Assembly: GCF_023703775.1 (NCBI RefSeq)
Contig: NZ_CP098514.1
Coordinates: forward strand, 2,887,998-2,951,997
Origin: Haloplanus sp. GDY1
GTDB taxonomy: Archaea > Halobacteriota > Halobacteria > Halobacteriales > Haloferacaceae
Direction of reading: 5' to 3'
Length of the DNA: 64,000 nt
Positions 33,443 to 43,203 of the stretch are shown here, piece after piece; positions within the stretch are counted from its first letter, which is position 1; every line of letters begins with the position of its first letter. A program made the position numbers and the translations under genes. The notes beneath the pieces are model-generated. The model saw only the letters and a program-made list of their open reading frames with translations. It had not been told where the DNA came from and ran no database searches.

Positions 33443-33516
33443 TGGGCCAACGCGGATTTGAACCGCGGACCTCCCGGTTATCAGCCGAGCGCTCAACCTG
33501 ACTGAGCTATTGGCCC
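33443..33516 (-). tRNA. tRNA-Ile (GAT)
   Basis: 74 nt on the minus strand: acceptor GGGCCAA/TTGGCCC plus discriminator A, anticodon loop CTGATAA with anticodon GAT (plus strand 33480-33482), T loop TTCAAAT. CCA not encoded. Its 3' end faces the decayed integrated element. Confidence 0.95.
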
Positions 33517-33627
33517 AGGTGAGCGCATCAGTTGCTTGCGTGGTCGGTCGGTTAAGCGTTTCCGTTCGCGTTCGGAGGGGGCGGTCGCACGTCGTCCTGG
33601 CCCGGCGCGGGGCCGCCGTAACCGATG

Positions 33628-34104
33628 CTACTCGTCGTCGACGCGGTAGGAGCCGCCGTCGACGTCGTACACGTCGTCGTCGTCCGGGAAGCCCGCCGTG
33701 TAGACGCCGCCGGTGACGAACCCGCCGCTCTTCCGGTCCAGATAGGGGCGCACGACGACCCGTTCGAGCAGGGCTCGGATGGGCGCACGCGTCAGCGGCA
33801 CCCCGAGCAGGAAGCCGATGGCGTCGGTGACGAGGCCCGGGGTGAGCAGGAAGGCCCCCGCGGCGATCAGCAGGCCGCCGTCCATGAGTTCCTTGGTCGG
33901 CACCTCGCCGGTCGCGAGTCGCTCCTGGAGGCGCCGGACGGTGTGACGACCCTCGGCTCGCACCAGCAACATCCCGACGAGGCCGGTGAGGACGACCAGC
34001 GCGACGGTCGCCGGCGCGCCGACGGCGTCGGCGACGACGACGAGCAACAGGGCGTCGGCGAGGGGGACGAGCAACAGGAGGACGAACACCCAGCGCAGGC
34101 GCAT
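33628..34104 (-). CDS. fxsA: FxsA-family membrane protein
   Basis: 158 aa. The FxsA layout is clear: N-terminal helix, second hydrophobic helix, the conserved GEVPTKELMDGGLLIAAGAF and LLTPGLVTDAIGFLLGVP. A C-terminal acidic tail DDDDVYDVDGG follows. In bacteria FxsA relates to phage exclusion by overproduction; the general function is unknown. Confidence 0.88.
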   Translation of the reverse strand: MRLRWVFVLLLLVPLADALLLVVVADAVGAPATVALVVLTGLVGMLLVRAEGRHTVRRLQERLATGEVPTKELMDGGLLIAAGAFLLTPGLVTDAIGFLLGVPLTRAPIRALLERVVVRPYLDRKSGGFVTGGVYTAGFPDDDDVYDVDGGSYRVDDE

Positions 34105-34221
34105 GGGTGCCCCTACCGGACGCCGACCCATAGCCCTTTTGACGCGGGGGCGGCCGTCCCGGGTCGTCTCGTCGGGCGCGGATGACGAAGCCCTTAGGCC
34201 CGCCCGTCCCGGAGGGTCGGT

Positions 34222-35820
34222 ATGACCGACGGGACGCGCGTCGAGTGGCGGCCGTGGGGTGAGGCGGCCTTCGACGAGGCCCGCCGCACCGGTGCGCCCG
34301 TGTTGCTCGCGCTGACGGCGACGTGGTGCGGGGAGTGTCACGAGATGGACGCCCGGACCTACGGCGAGCCACGCATCGCGGCCAACTTGAACGACGGGTT
34401 CGTCCCCGTCCGCGTCGACGTGGACCGCCACCCCCGGGTCCGCGAGCGCTACAACGTCGGCGGCTTCCCGGCGACCGTGTTCTGCACGCCGAGCGGGGAA
34501 CGGATCGCCAGCGCCGGCTTCCTCGGGCCGGACGGCATGCGGGACGTGCTCGACCGGGTGCGCGAGCGCTGGGACACGAGCGGTGCCGAGGCGGGGCGGC
34601 TGCCGCGCGCCCTGGCGGACGACGACCCGCCGCGGGGGCCGGTGACCGACCGCATCGAGGGGCATCTCGCCGGGCAGGTCGAGGGGGCCTTCGACGCCGA
34701 GTACGGCGGCTGGGGCGACGCCCCCAAGTTCCCCCTGCCGCGGACGGTCGAGTTCGCGCTCAAGCGGGACCGGTCGAAGGCCCGGCAGACCCTCGACGCC
34801 GTCACCCGCGGCCTCTTCGACGAGGACGCGGGCGGCTTCTACCGGTACGCCCGGACCCGCGACTGGGGCGACCCCGACCGGGCGAAACTGCTCGCGGACA
34901 ACGCCGCGCTGGTGCGGGCGTTCGCCCACGCCTACTGTTACACGGGGGAGGACGCGTATCGCCGTCCCGCGGAGCGCACCGTCGAGTACCTGATCGACGC
35001 GCTGTGGAACGGGTCGGCGTTCGGCGGGAGTCAGGGGCCGACCGAGGCCGAGAGCGACACGGGGCCGCGGACGGATCTGACTGCCTTCGCGGACGCGAAC
35101 GCCCTCGCGGTCGACGCCCTGCTCACCCTCTCGGCGTACACCGACGCGGAACGGCCACGGGAGTACGCCCGCCGGACGCTCTCGACGCTCCGCTCGGCGT
35201 TCGTCGCCGACGACGGCACCGTCCGCCACCGGGCCGACGACGGGGCGCCGACGCTCGTCCTCGCGGATCAGGCGTGGACCGTCGCCGCCGGCGTGCGCGC
35301 GACGCAGGTGCTCGGCGACGAGGACGCCCTCGCGCTCGCCCGCCGGGTCGCCGACCGGACGGTCGAGGGGCTGTTCGACGACGGGTCGTTCCGTGACGGG
35401 CCGGCCGAGGGGCCGGGACTGCTCGACCGGCCGTTCCGCCCGCTCGACGGCAACGTCGAGATGGCCGACGCGTTGCTGGACCTGGCTGCCCTGACGGGCG
35501 AGGACCGATACCGCGAGGTGGCCCGCGACGCCGTCGCCGCCTTCGCGGGCGCGTGGGACCGACTGGGCGTGCAGGTGGCCGGTTACGGCGCCGTCGCCGC
35601 GCGACTCCTGGGCGACCCGCTGGTGATCGAGGTGGGGACCGACCCCGGCAGCGACCTCCACCGGGCCGCCCTGCGGGTCGCCGACCACGAGAAGGTCGTC
35701 CACCCGGGGGCCGCCGATCCGGCCCCGGGGTCGGCGCGCGTGACCGTCGGCGACCGCTCCCGGACGGTCGAGACGCCGGCCGCCCTCGCGGAGGCCGTTG
35801 CTGCCGTCGCCGGCGAGTAA
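34222..35820 (+). CDS. DUF255 thioredoxin-domain protein (YyaL/SPATA20-like)
   Basis: 532 aa. N-terminal thioredoxin-like DUF255 domain (1-150) with WCGECHEMD as redox-like CxxC and GGFPATVFCTPSG, then an alpha/alpha six-hairpin domain (about 170-530). Family is often 700 or more residues; this is a shorter haloarchaeal form. Role unclear, possibly thiol chemistry or sugar epimerase-like. ATG 34222 fits the N-terminus. Confidence 0.85.
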   Translation: MTDGTRVEWRPWGEAAFDEARRTGAPVLLALTATWCGECHEMDARTYGEPRIAANLNDGFVPVRVDVDRHPRVRERYNVGGFPATVFCTPSGERIASAGFLGPDGMRDVLDRVRERWDTSGAEAGRLPRALADDDPPRGPVTDRIEGHLAGQVEGAFDAEYGGWGDAPKFPLPRTVEFALKRDRSKARQTLDAVTRGLFDEDAGGFYRYARTRDWGDPDRAKLLADNAALVRAFAHAYCYTGEDAYRRPAERTVEYLIDALWNGSAFGGSQGPTEAESDTGPRTDLTAFADANALAVDALLTLSAYTDAERPREYARRTLSTLRSAFVADDGTVRHRADDGAPTLVLADQAWTVAAGVRATQVLGDEDALALARRVADRTVEGLFDDGSFRDGPAEGPGLLDRPFRPLDGNVEMADALLDLAALTGEDRYREVARDAVAAFAGAWDRLGVQVAGYGAVAARLLGDPLVIEVGTDPGSDLHRAALRVADHEKVVHPGAADPAPGSARVTVGDRSRTVETPAALAEAVAAVAGE

Positions 35821-35861
35821 ACCACCGGTCAGGTTTAGTTCGTCGGTGCCCACGTCGGTGT

Positions 35862-36668
35862 ATGGCGAGCCTTCGAGATCTCGGCCTCTCAGAGTACGAG
35901 TCGCGAACCTATCGCGAGTTGCTCGATCACGGCCCCACAACGGCGAAGGAGTTGTCGGCCGTCAGCGACGTGCCGATGGGGCGCATCTACGACGTGCTGA
36001 ACGATCTGGAGGGGGCGGGTCTGGTCCGGAGTCAGGCGGCCAGTCGACCGAAGAAGTACGTCGCCGTCGAACCCGAGGCCGCCCTGGATCGCCTGGTCGA
36101 CGCCCGAAAGCGGGAACTCGACCAGCAGGCCGAGCGCTACGAGGCGGTCGCCGAGGACCTGGTTGACGACCTGGACGCCGCCGACTCGGTCCAAGGGCAG
36201 TTCTGGACCGCGTCGGTCGGTCCCGAGGAGACCACCGAACTGTTCCTCGAACGGCTCTCGGCGGCCGACGAGCGCATCCACTACGTCGCCGGACTCCCCT
36301 CCCCACAGATCGACCTCGGCGAGGTCGGCCAGCGAGTGCTCGAGGCGTTCGAGGCGGCGCTCGAACGCGGCGTCTCGGTCCAGGTGCTCATCCACCCCGA
36401 CCTCGTCGAGACGATTCCCGCGGAACTCAACGAACGGTTCGAGACTCGGCTCCGTGGACACGACAGGTACCACATCCGCGAATCGACGGCCATCGACGGG
36501 ACGTTCACGCTGATCGACGGCGAGGAGGTGTGCATCGAGGTGCCGAACCCGCTGGATGCGAGTCAGGTCTTCGCCCTGATCGACTTCAAGGACGTCGCCT
36601 TCGCCGACGACGTTCGCACCGTCTTCGAGGAGCAGTGGGCGGAGTCGACACCGCTCGATCCCCCGTAG
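35862..36668 (+). CDS. TrmB-family transcriptional regulator
   Basis: 268 aa. N-terminal winged helix (LGLSEYESRTYRELLDHGP; VPMGRIYDVLNDLEGAGLV, 1-65), a coiled-coil linker (about 75-105) and a C-terminal PLD-like TrmB sensor region. TrmB proteins bind sugars and control sugar uptake or gluconeogenesis; ligand and targets unknown here. Converges with mptA over a long inverted repeat. Confidence 0.9.
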   Translation: MASLRDLGLSEYESRTYRELLDHGPTTAKELSAVSDVPMGRIYDVLNDLEGAGLVRSQAASRPKKYVAVEPEAALDRLVDARKRELDQQAERYEAVAEDLVDDLDAADSVQGQFWTASVGPEETTELFLERLSAADERIHYVAGLPSPQIDLGEVGQRVLEAFEAALERGVSVQVLIHPDLVETIPAELNERFETRLRGHDRYHIRESTAIDGTFTLIDGEEVCIEVPNPLDASQVFALIDFKDVAFADDVRTVFEEQWAESTPLDPP

Positions 36669-36672
36669 TCGT

Positions 36673-36748
36673 ACTGCCGGCTGTAAGTCGATCGGGATGT
36701 TCGCCACTCCGGGGTGGCGAACATCTCGAAACAGGTACAGCCGACAGT
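36673..36748. terminator. 76-bp nested inverted repeat between convergent genes
   Basis: Inner perfect 12-bp arms 36696-36707 and 36714-36725 (GATGTTCGCCAC) with loop TCCGGG; outer 13-bp arms 36673-36685 and 36736-36748 with one mismatch (ACTGCCGGCTGTA). Begins 4 bp after the TrmB-type stop and ends 1 bp before the mptA stop. Most simply a bidirectional terminator, though there is no T-run. Confidence 0.7.
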
Positions 36749-36749
36749 A

Positions 36750-37682
36750 TCAGGCGTCGCCGTTGACTTCCTCGCGGAGCGCCTCGAGCGTGAGTTCCCG
36801 CTCCGCGTGGGCGTTGTGCTGGTGGATCGACTCGTCGTTCGACTGCTTCATGTGGATCACCGCGTCGTCGGCGAGGTGGCCGAACTCCTCGACGACGGAC
36901 TCGGCCAGCGAGCGCACGCAGTCCTCGACGAACTTTGCGTTCGCGTGGGCGTGGTAGGTCATGTGGTCCTCGTCCGGGCGCTTCGCGAGGTTGTAGATCC
37001 GCGCGCTCATGGCGTCCCGGGCGACGTCGATCACGTCCCGGAGGTCCACGTCGGGCGAGCCGTCGCTGGTGACGGTGAGGGTCGCGTGGCCGCGCTGTGA
37101 GTGACCGGGTTGTGGGACCTCGTCGAGGAACGCCTCGACCGTCCCCTCGTCGACGCCGAGGTCGGTCAGGGTGTCCCGGGCGCGCGACTCGGACATCCCC
37201 TGCGAGCAGGGACAGACGGTCATCCCGGTGACGCGGGCGCCGATCTCCTCGCGGGTGCCCTCGTCGGTCGCGACGGCGCCGGCGATGATCGTCGCCGTGT
37301 TCTGCGTATCGAGGCCGGAGGCGGGCGTCGACTCGCGGGTGACGTAGTCGGCCTCCATCCGCACCTCGGCGGTCGAGGTGTACTCGTGTTTCTCGAGGAG
37401 GCGTTCGGCCACGTCGCCACACACCTCCTCGACGCGGTAGGAGGGTTCCGAGACGGCCGCCTCCAGCGTCTCGTCGATCACCTGCATGTTCCGACTCATG
37501 TCGATGCCCTTGCGGCCGCTGGGAAGGTCGACGAACACTTCGAACTCCGCCATCAGGACGATGGGACGTTTGCCGTTCCGGTCGAGTTTGACGAGTTTCT
37601 CGACGCCCGTCACCCCGACCTGACTGAGCCCGACGGTCACGTCGGGCTGGCTTGCCTGCACGTCAGGCAACTGGTGACTCAT
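36750..37682 (-). CDS. mptA: GTP cyclohydrolase MptA (FolE2 family)
   Basis: 310 aa. Converts GTP to 7,8-dihydro-D-neopterin 2',3'-cyclic phosphate, first step of archaeal methanopterin/folate-type pterin synthesis and, in haloarchaea, also of archaeosine. Family signatures: [23 protein letters not shown] with the metal-binding cysteine, [11 protein letters not shown], and the late [23 protein letters not shown] 37682. Confidence 0.94.
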   Translation of the reverse strand: MSHQLPDVQASQPDVTVGLSQVGVTGVEKLVKLDRNGKRPIVLMAEFEVFVDLPSGRKGIDMSRNMQVIDETLEAAVSEPSYRVEEVCGDVAERLLEKHEYTSTAEVRMEADYVTRESTPASGLDTQNTATIIAGAVATDEGTREEIGARVTGMTVCPCSQGMSESRARDTLTDLGVDEGTVEAFLDEVPQPGHSQRGHATLTVTSDGSPDVDLRDVIDVARDAMSARIYNLAKRPDEDHMTYHAHANAKFVEDCVRSLAESVVEEFGHLADDAVIHMKQSNDESIHQHNAHAERELTLEALREEVNGDA

Positions 37683-37843
37683 CGACTATCGGCAGGGACG
37701 CGCCGCGATTATGGCTTTCGGTCCGGACGGTGACGGGGCGACGTGCCCGCGGCCCGCCGGCGGGATCGCGAGCGGGAATCCCGGCGGATCGCCGCCGGAA
37801 TTAAGACGTAGTTCCCCATACTGTTCGGATTGGACCCACGGAT

Positions 37844-40699
37844 ATGGAGCCACCCACCGAGCCGATCCGTGTGTTGCACGTCGACGACGATCGGGACTTC
37901 GTGGAGTTGGCGGCGACCTACGTCGAACGCGAGGACGACCGGTTCGACGTGACCGTGGCTAGCGACGCCGGCGAGGGGCTGGACCGCCTCGAGAACGGGG
38001 ACTTCGACTGCGTCGTCTCCGACTACGACATGCCCGGGCTGACCGGCATCGAGTTCCTCGAGAGGGTCCGCGAGACCCGCCCCGACCTTCCATTCATCCT
38101 CTACACCGGCAAGGGGAGCGAGGAGGTGGCGAGCGAGGCCATCTCGGCGGGCGTCACCGACTACCTCCAGAAGGGAAGCGGTACGAGCCAGTACGCCGTC
38201 CTCGCGAACCGGATCGGAAACGCCGTCGAGAAGTATCGCGCGCAGTCGGAGCTCGCCGACAGGGAGCGGCGTCTCGACCTCCTCTTCGAGCGGTCGCCGC
38301 TCGGAACGGTCGAGTGGACCGACGACTTCGAGTTCCTCCGCGTCAACGACGCCGCGGAGGAGATCCTGGGCTACCCCGAGTCGGAACTCGTCGGGCAGCC
38401 CTGGGAGACCGTCCTGACGGAGTCGGGTCGACCGGTGGTCGAGAACGCTGCCGCCATCCTCCGCGAGGACGAGGGTGGCTACCACGTCGTCACCGAGGCA
38501 GTCCGGCGGGACGGCGAACGCATCGTCTGTGAGTGGCACAACCGGGTCGTCACCGGCGACGACGGCGACGTGGTCGCCCGCTTCTCGCAGTTCCAGGACG
38601 TGACCGAACGCCGCAAACACGAACAGCGGTTCGAGGCCATCTTCAACAACACCTACACGTTCACTGGGCTGATGGAGCCGGACGGCACCCTAATCGAGGC
38701 CAACGACACGGCGCTGTCCTTCGGCGGTCTCGACCGGGATGACGTGGTCGGAGAACCGCTGTGGGAGGCCGCGTGGTTCCGCTCGAACCCGGAGGCTCGG
38801 GCGACGGCACGGACGGCGGTCGAGCGCGCCCGCGACGGCGAGCTGTTCCGCGACGAGATCCGAGTCCAGGGATCCGACCGGGAGGCGGTGATCGACTTCT
38901 CCGTCAGACCGGTCGTCGACGAGCGTGGTGAGGTGATCCTGCTGGTCCCCGAGGGTCGCGACATCACCGAGCGGACGGACCTGGAACACAAGCGCCAGCA
39001 GATCATCGACCGGGTGACCGACGCCGTCGTCGAGGTGGACGCGAACTGGCGACTGACGCTACTCAACGAGCAGGCCGAGGAGCTGTACGACGTGGACGCG
39101 GCGACCCTCCTCGACCGGGACTTCTGGGAGGCGTTCCCCGAGGTACGCAACACGCGGTTCGAGGAGGTCTACCGGCGGGTGATGGAGACGCGGGAGCCGA
39201 CCTCCTTCGTGGATTACTACGCCGAACTCGACGGCTGGTTCGACGTGGACGTCTATCCGGAGGACCACGGCGGACTCGCGTTCTACCTCCGGGAGGTCAC
39301 CGACCGGATACGTCGCTTGCGGGAACTCGAACGGACCCGCGACCTCCTCGATCACACCGAGCGGATCGCCGACGTGGGCGGGTGGGAGATCGACACCGAC
39401 ACCCTGGAGGTGTTCTGGACCGACAACCTCTTCGACCTCCTGGGCATCGATCACGGGGAGGAACCCCCGCTCGACGAGGCGCTCGACGTGTACCACGAGG
39501 CGGATCGCCCGCGCGTCGAGCGGGCGATAGAGGAGGCGCTGGACGCGGCCGAGCCGTTCGACGTGGAGGCGCGGTTCCAGCGCGCTGACGGCCAGACCCG
39601 CTGGTTCCGCGTCCGCGGGGTCCCGACGGTCGAGGACGGCGAGGTCGTCACCCTCCGTGGGGCGGTTCAGGACGTCACCGACCGCAAGGAACGGGAGGGG
39701 CGACTGGAGGAGACGACCTCCCGCCTGCGGGCGCTCTTCGAGAACTCCCCGGACATGATCGACGTGCTCGACTCCGAGGGTACGCTGCTGGAGGTGAACC
39801 GTCGCTTCCGCGAGGAACTCGGCTACGACGAGGAGGAGGTGATCGGCGAGCCGATCTGGGCGTTCGACCGCCTGGTCGACGAGGCGGAGGTGCGGGCCCT
39901 GCTCTCGGAGTTCGACCTCGACGAACGCCGCCGATTCGAAGGGGAGTACGTCCGCCGCGACGGCTCCTCGTTCCCGGTCGAGGTCAACCTCCTCCGGCTG
40001 GAGATCGAGGGTGAGATCCGCTTCCTGGCGATCAGTCGGGACATCACCGACCGCAAGCGCCACGCGCGACAGCTGGAGCGACAGCTTCGTCAGTTCGAAT
40101 CGTTCGGCGGCGTCCTCTCGCACGACCTCCGGACTCCCCTCAACACGCTGGCCGGCCGGCTGGAACTGGCACGGGAGACGACCGACGACGACGAACATCT
40201 CGCGGCCGCCGAGCGGGCGCTAGAGCGGATCGAGACCCTGGTCGAGGACCTGGCGAGCGCGATGCAGGAGGGACAGCTAGCGGGCGATCGGACGGTACTC
40301 GACCTCGACCCCGTCTGTCGGTCGTGCTGGGACGTGGTCGAGACGGACGACGCGACGCTCGTCGTCGAGGAGACCCGGTCCCTCCGGGCGGACGAGACGG
40401 CGCTGTCCCGCCTGTTCGAGAACCTGATCCGAAACGCCGTCGAACACAACCACGGGGACGTGACGGTCCGGATCGGCATCCTCTCCGACGGCTTCTACGT
40501 CGAGGACGACGGCGACGGCATTCCGGAGGCCGCTCGTGACCGCGTGTTCGACCCCGGGTTCACCACCAAGGAGGACGGAACCGGCCTGGGGATGGTGAGC
40601 GTCCAGCAGATCGCACTGGCCCACGGCTGGGAGGTGACGGTCGCCGACGGCGCCGACGGCGGCGCCCGTTTCGAGTTCACCGACGTCGACGGCGCGTGA
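37844..40699 (+). CDS. Receiver, five-PAS sensor histidine kinase
   Basis: 951 aa. Receiver (8-125) with Asp60 in VVSDYDMPG and conserved Lys in DYLQKGSG; five PAS repeats beginning near residues 143, 265, 385, 500 and 625; HisKA with His760 in VLSHDLRTPLN; HATPase with NLIRNAVEHN, VEDDGDGIPE and GTGLGMVSV. No membrane helix: a cytoplasmic multi-signal sensor. It has a receiver at the N-terminus and no DNA-binding output, so its partner is elsewhere. Confidence 0.93.
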   Translation: MEPPTEPIRVLHVDDDRDFVELAATYVEREDDRFDVTVASDAGEGLDRLENGDFDCVVSDYDMPGLTGIEFLERVRETRPDLPFILYTGKGSEEVASEAISAGVTDYLQKGSGTSQYAVLANRIGNAVEKYRAQSELADRERRLDLLFERSPLGTVEWTDDFEFLRVNDAAEEILGYPESELVGQPWETVLTESGRPVVENAAAILREDEGGYHVVTEAVRRDGERIVCEWHNRVVTGDDGDVVARFSQFQDVTERRKHEQRFEAIFNNTYTFTGLMEPDGTLIEANDTALSFGGLDRDDVVGEPLWEAAWFRSNPEARATARTAVERARDGELFRDEIRVQGSDREAVIDFSVRPVVDERGEVILLVPEGRDITERTDLEHKRQQIIDRVTDAVVEVDANWRLTLLNEQAEELYDVDAATLLDRDFWEAFPEVRNTRFEEVYRRVMETREPTSFVDYYAELDGWFDVDVYPEDHGGLAFYLREVTDRIRRLRELERTRDLLDHTERIADVGGWEIDTDTLEVFWTDNLFDLLGIDHGEEPPLDEALDVYHEADRPRVERAIEEALDAAEPFDVEARFQRADGQTRWFRVRGVPTVEDGEVVTLRGAVQDVTDRKEREGRLEETTSRLRALFENSPDMIDVLDSEGTLLEVNRRFREELGYDEEEVIGEPIWAFDRLVDEAEVRALLSEFDLDERRRFEGEYVRRDGSSFPVEVNLLRLEIEGEIRFLAISRDITDRKRHARQLERQLRQFESFGGVLSHDLRTPLNTLAGRLELARETTDDDEHLAAAERALERIETLVEDLASAMQEGQLAGDRTVLDLDPVCRSCWDVVETDDATLVVEETRSLRADETALSRLFENLIRNAVEHNHGDVTVRIGILSDGFYVEDDGDGIPEAARDRVFDPGFTTKEDGTGLGMVSVQQIALAHGWEVTVADGADGGARFEFTDVDGA

Positions 40700-40703
40700 T
40701 CGC

Positions 40704-41111
40704 CTACGGCCAGTCGTCCCGCGTCTCGCCCTCGAAGGGGTCCTCTTCGACCTCGTCGCCCAGTTCCCACTCGGCGAACTCCGCCGCCTCCTCGACGTCG
40801 AGGTACTCCCAGCCCATCTCCTCGGCGGCGGTCCGGTCCTCGTCGGTCGTGCCGATGAAGACGTGCCGGTCGGTGTCGAACTGGTCGGCAACGTTGTCGA
40901 GGCTCTCGCGGACGCCCCGAGGCCCCGAGAAGAAGTCCTGCCGGATGCGTCGCTTGCGCGTGAAGTTGGTGACGACGTAGGTCGGCTGGTCGCTGAGGAC
41001 GCCGACGTATTCGGTCCACTGCCGGGCGTCGTCGAACACCGCGTTCGGGTCGGCGAGGGCCTTCATCGCCTCGAGTTCGAACGCGAGCGTCATCGTCCCG
41101 CCGCTGTCCAT
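40704..41111 (-). CDS. DUF7124-type haloarchaeal protein
   Basis: 135 aa. TLAFELEAMKALADPNAVFDDAR and the HVFIGTTDEDR block are what I associate with the haloarchaeal DUF7124 family; acidic C-terminus. Function unknown. In-frame ATG codons at 41111 and 41093 are both possible starts. Convergent with the kinase gene, 4 bp apart. Confidence 0.65.
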   Translation of the reverse strand: MDSGGTMTLAFELEAMKALADPNAVFDDARQWTEYVGVLSDQPTYVVTNFTRKRRIRQDFFSGPRGVRESLDNVADQFDTDRHVFIGTTDEDRTAAEEMGWEYLDVEEAAEFAEWELGDEVEEDPFEGETRDDWP

Positions 41112-41150
41112 GGACGGGTTATCGCGGCGCCGGGCAAAACGGCTTCGATC

Positions 41151-41363
41151 CTACTGGACGTGATAGTAGTCCGTGAACACGACGACGTCGCCCTCGTCCA
41201 GCCCCGAGAGGTTCGCCGGGTCCCGCGGCGATACCCCCTCGGCGACGTGAGCGAGATACTCCTGTGCCGACTCGTCGAGTTCGTCGAAGTGACGCACTCG
41301 CGCGCTCTCGGGCACGGTGTCGGTCCGGTTCACGTCGTATTCTGCGTCGACGGCGCGTGCCAT
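41151..41363 (-). CDS. Small haloarchaeal protein, unknown
   Basis: 70 aa, MARAVDAEYDVNRTDTVPES to GDVVVFTDYYHVQ. Compact acidic protein without Cys. An AT-rich box (CTTTATGATTCTTAATG) lies about 25-40 nt upstream of the ATG. Family not firmly recognised. Confidence 0.6.
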   Translation of the reverse strand: MARAVDAEYDVNRTDTVPESARVRHFDELDESAQEYLAHVAEGVSPRDPANLSGLDEGDVVVFTDYYHVQ

Positions 41364-41431
41364 GTGCCAACGATTAGCATTAAGAATCATAAAGGTTTCG
41401 TCGGGGGCCGGTCGCGCGACGCCGTTCCTCG

Positions 41432-42862
41432 TCAGTGGTTCTCCTTGTAGACGTTCACCAGTTCCTGCATCGACTCCTTGGCGTCCCCGAACAGCATGTT
41501 CGTGTTGTCCTGGGCGAACAGCGGGTTGGGGACCCCGGAGAAGCCGGGGCTGAGACTCCGCTTGTTGACGATGACCGTCCGTGCCTCCCCGACGTTGAGG
41601 ACGGGCATGCCGGCGATGGGGCCCGAGTCAGCGGTGTTCGCGGAGGGGTTCACGACGTCGTTGGCGCCGATGACGATCACCACGTCCGTCTGGGAGAACG
41701 TCGGGTTGATCTCCTCGAGGTCGCGGAGCTTCTCGTAGGGCACGTCGGCCTCCGCCAGCAGGACGTTCATGTGCCCGGGCATCCGGCCGGCGACGGGGTG
41801 GATGCCGAACTCCACGTCGACGTCGTTCTCGTCGAGCAGTTCGGCGAGTTCCGCGACGGCGTGTTGGGCCTGCGCGACGGCCATCCCGTAGCCCGGCACG
41901 ATCACGACCCGCTGGGCGACGTCGAGGGTCATCTCCACTTCCTCCGTGGAGGTGGTGGTGATGTTCCCCTCGTAGATGTCCTCCATCTCCTCGCCGTCCC
42001 CGCCGCTCTCGCCGATGCCGCCGAAGAAGACGTTCGCCAGCGAGCGGTTCATCGACTCGCACATGATGACCGTGAGGATCAGTCCCGAGGCGCCGACGAG
42101 CGTCCCGGCGACGATCAGCACGGAGTTGCCGAGGACGAACCCCGTCGTGGCGGCCGCCAGCCCGGAGTAGGAGTTCAGCAGCGCGATGACCACCGGCATG
42201 TCCGCGCCGCCGATGGGGATCACCAGGAGGACGCCGAGGACCGACGCGGCGGCGACCAGCACCCAGTAGGAGGGCACCCACCCGGGCATCGGCCCGAACA
42301 GGTTCGGCCTGACGACGAGCTGGATGCCGGCGAGGACGGCGACGAGCAGGAAGACGCCCTTGACGACCTGTTCGCCGTCGTACCGGACCGCCGAGTCGTT
42401 GATCACGCCGTGGAGCTTGCCGGCTGCGACCATGCTCCCCCAGAACGTGACCGAGCCGATGATGCCCGCGAGCGCGGCCGTCGCCGTCACGCCGACGGCG
42501 AAGCTCCCCTCGGTGAACATCCCGGTCAGCTCCGCGCCGGCGACGAGCGCCGAGGCGCCGCCGCCGAACCCGTTGAACAGCCCGACGAGCTGGGGCATCT
42601 CCGTCGTCTCCACCGTGGCCGCCAGCCACCCGCCGATGGCCGTGCCGACGAGCAGCGCCGCGAACAGCAGGATCGGCGAGAGGATGTCGGTGTTGAGAAC
42701 CGTCACCCCGACGGCGAGGGCCATGCCGCCGGCGGAGATGAGGTTCCCCCGCGGCGCCGTCCGCGGGTGCGTCATGTCGCGCAACCCCTGGATGAACAGC
42801 ACGCTGGCGACGAGGTAGACGGCGGCGAGCGCCGCCTCCGGGAGCGGCAGGATGGCGGCCAC
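41432..42862 (-). CDS. pntB: NAD(P) transhydrogenase, beta subunit
   Basis: 476 aa. Eight or more membrane helices (1-290), then the NADP-binding dIII domain with GYGMAVAQAQ, HPVAGRMPGHMNVLLAEA, VIGANDVVNP and RSLSPGFSGVPNPLF. With PntA1/PntA2 forms the proton-translocating transhydrogenase that reduces NADP with NADH. GTG start 42862, 2 bp after pntA2. Confidence 0.95.
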   Translation of the reverse strand: MAAILPLPEAALAAVYLVASVLFIQGLRDMTHPRTAPRGNLISAGGMALAVGVTVLNTDILSPILLFAALLVGTAIGGWLAATVETTEMPQLVGLFNGFGGGASALVAGAELTGMFTEGSFAVGVTATAALAGIIGSVTFWGSMVAAGKLHGVINDSAVRYDGEQVVKGVFLLVAVLAGIQLVVRPNLFGPMPGWVPSYWVLVAAASVLGVLLVIPIGGADMPVVIALLNSYSGLAAATTGFVLGNSVLIVAGTLVGASGLILTVIMCESMNRSLANVFFGGIGESGGDGEEMEDIYEGNITTTSTEEVEMTLDVAQRVVIVPGYGMAVAQAQHAVAELAELLDENDVDVEFGIHPVAGRMPGHMNVLLAEADVPYEKLRDLEEINPTFSQTDVVIVIGANDVVNPSANTADSGPIAGMPVLNVGEARTVIVNKRSLSPGFSGVPNPLFAQDNTNMLFGDAKESMQELVNVYKENH

Positions 42863-42864
42863 GG

Positions 42865-43191
42865 TCAGTCACCCCCTCCGCTGCGGAACTGCTCCAGCAT
42901 GCTGTTGGTCACGAGATAGCCGCCGACGACGTTGACCGTGGCCATGACCACCGCCAGGAAGCCCAGGATCGACGCGATCGTCCGCTCGCCCGACCCGGCC
43001 ACGACGACCGACCCGATGAGCGTGATCCCCGAGATGGCGTTGGCGCCCGACATCAGCGGCGTGTGGAGGTTGGTCGGGATCTTCGTGATGATCTCGTAGC
43101 CCACGAACGCCGCGAGGACGAACAGCGTCAGGTTCCGGACGAACGCCGCGGCGCCGTCCGTCGCGAGGACGACCGTCGTGGCGTCGGTCAT
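42865..43191 (-). CDS. pntA2: NAD(P) transhydrogenase, alpha subunit membrane part (PntA2)
   Basis: 108 aa with three to four helices: FVGYEIITKIPTNLHTPLMSGANAISGI is the family signature of the alpha-subunit membrane segment. Encoded separately from PntA1, 12 bp downstream of it, as in the split bacterial/archaeal form. Confidence 0.93.
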   Translation of the reverse strand: MTDATTVVLATDGAAAFVRNLTLFVLAAFVGYEIITKIPTNLHTPLMSGANAISGITLIGSVVVAGSGERTIASILGFLAVVMATVNVVGGYLVTNSMLEQFRSGGGD

Positions 43192-43203
43192 GGTCGCCTC
43201 CGA

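Noticed and set aside
41151-41390. Longer start at 41390 for the 70-aa protein
   Set aside because: The extra nine residues (MILNANRWH) come from the AT-rich promoter patch; ATG 41363 is more likely.
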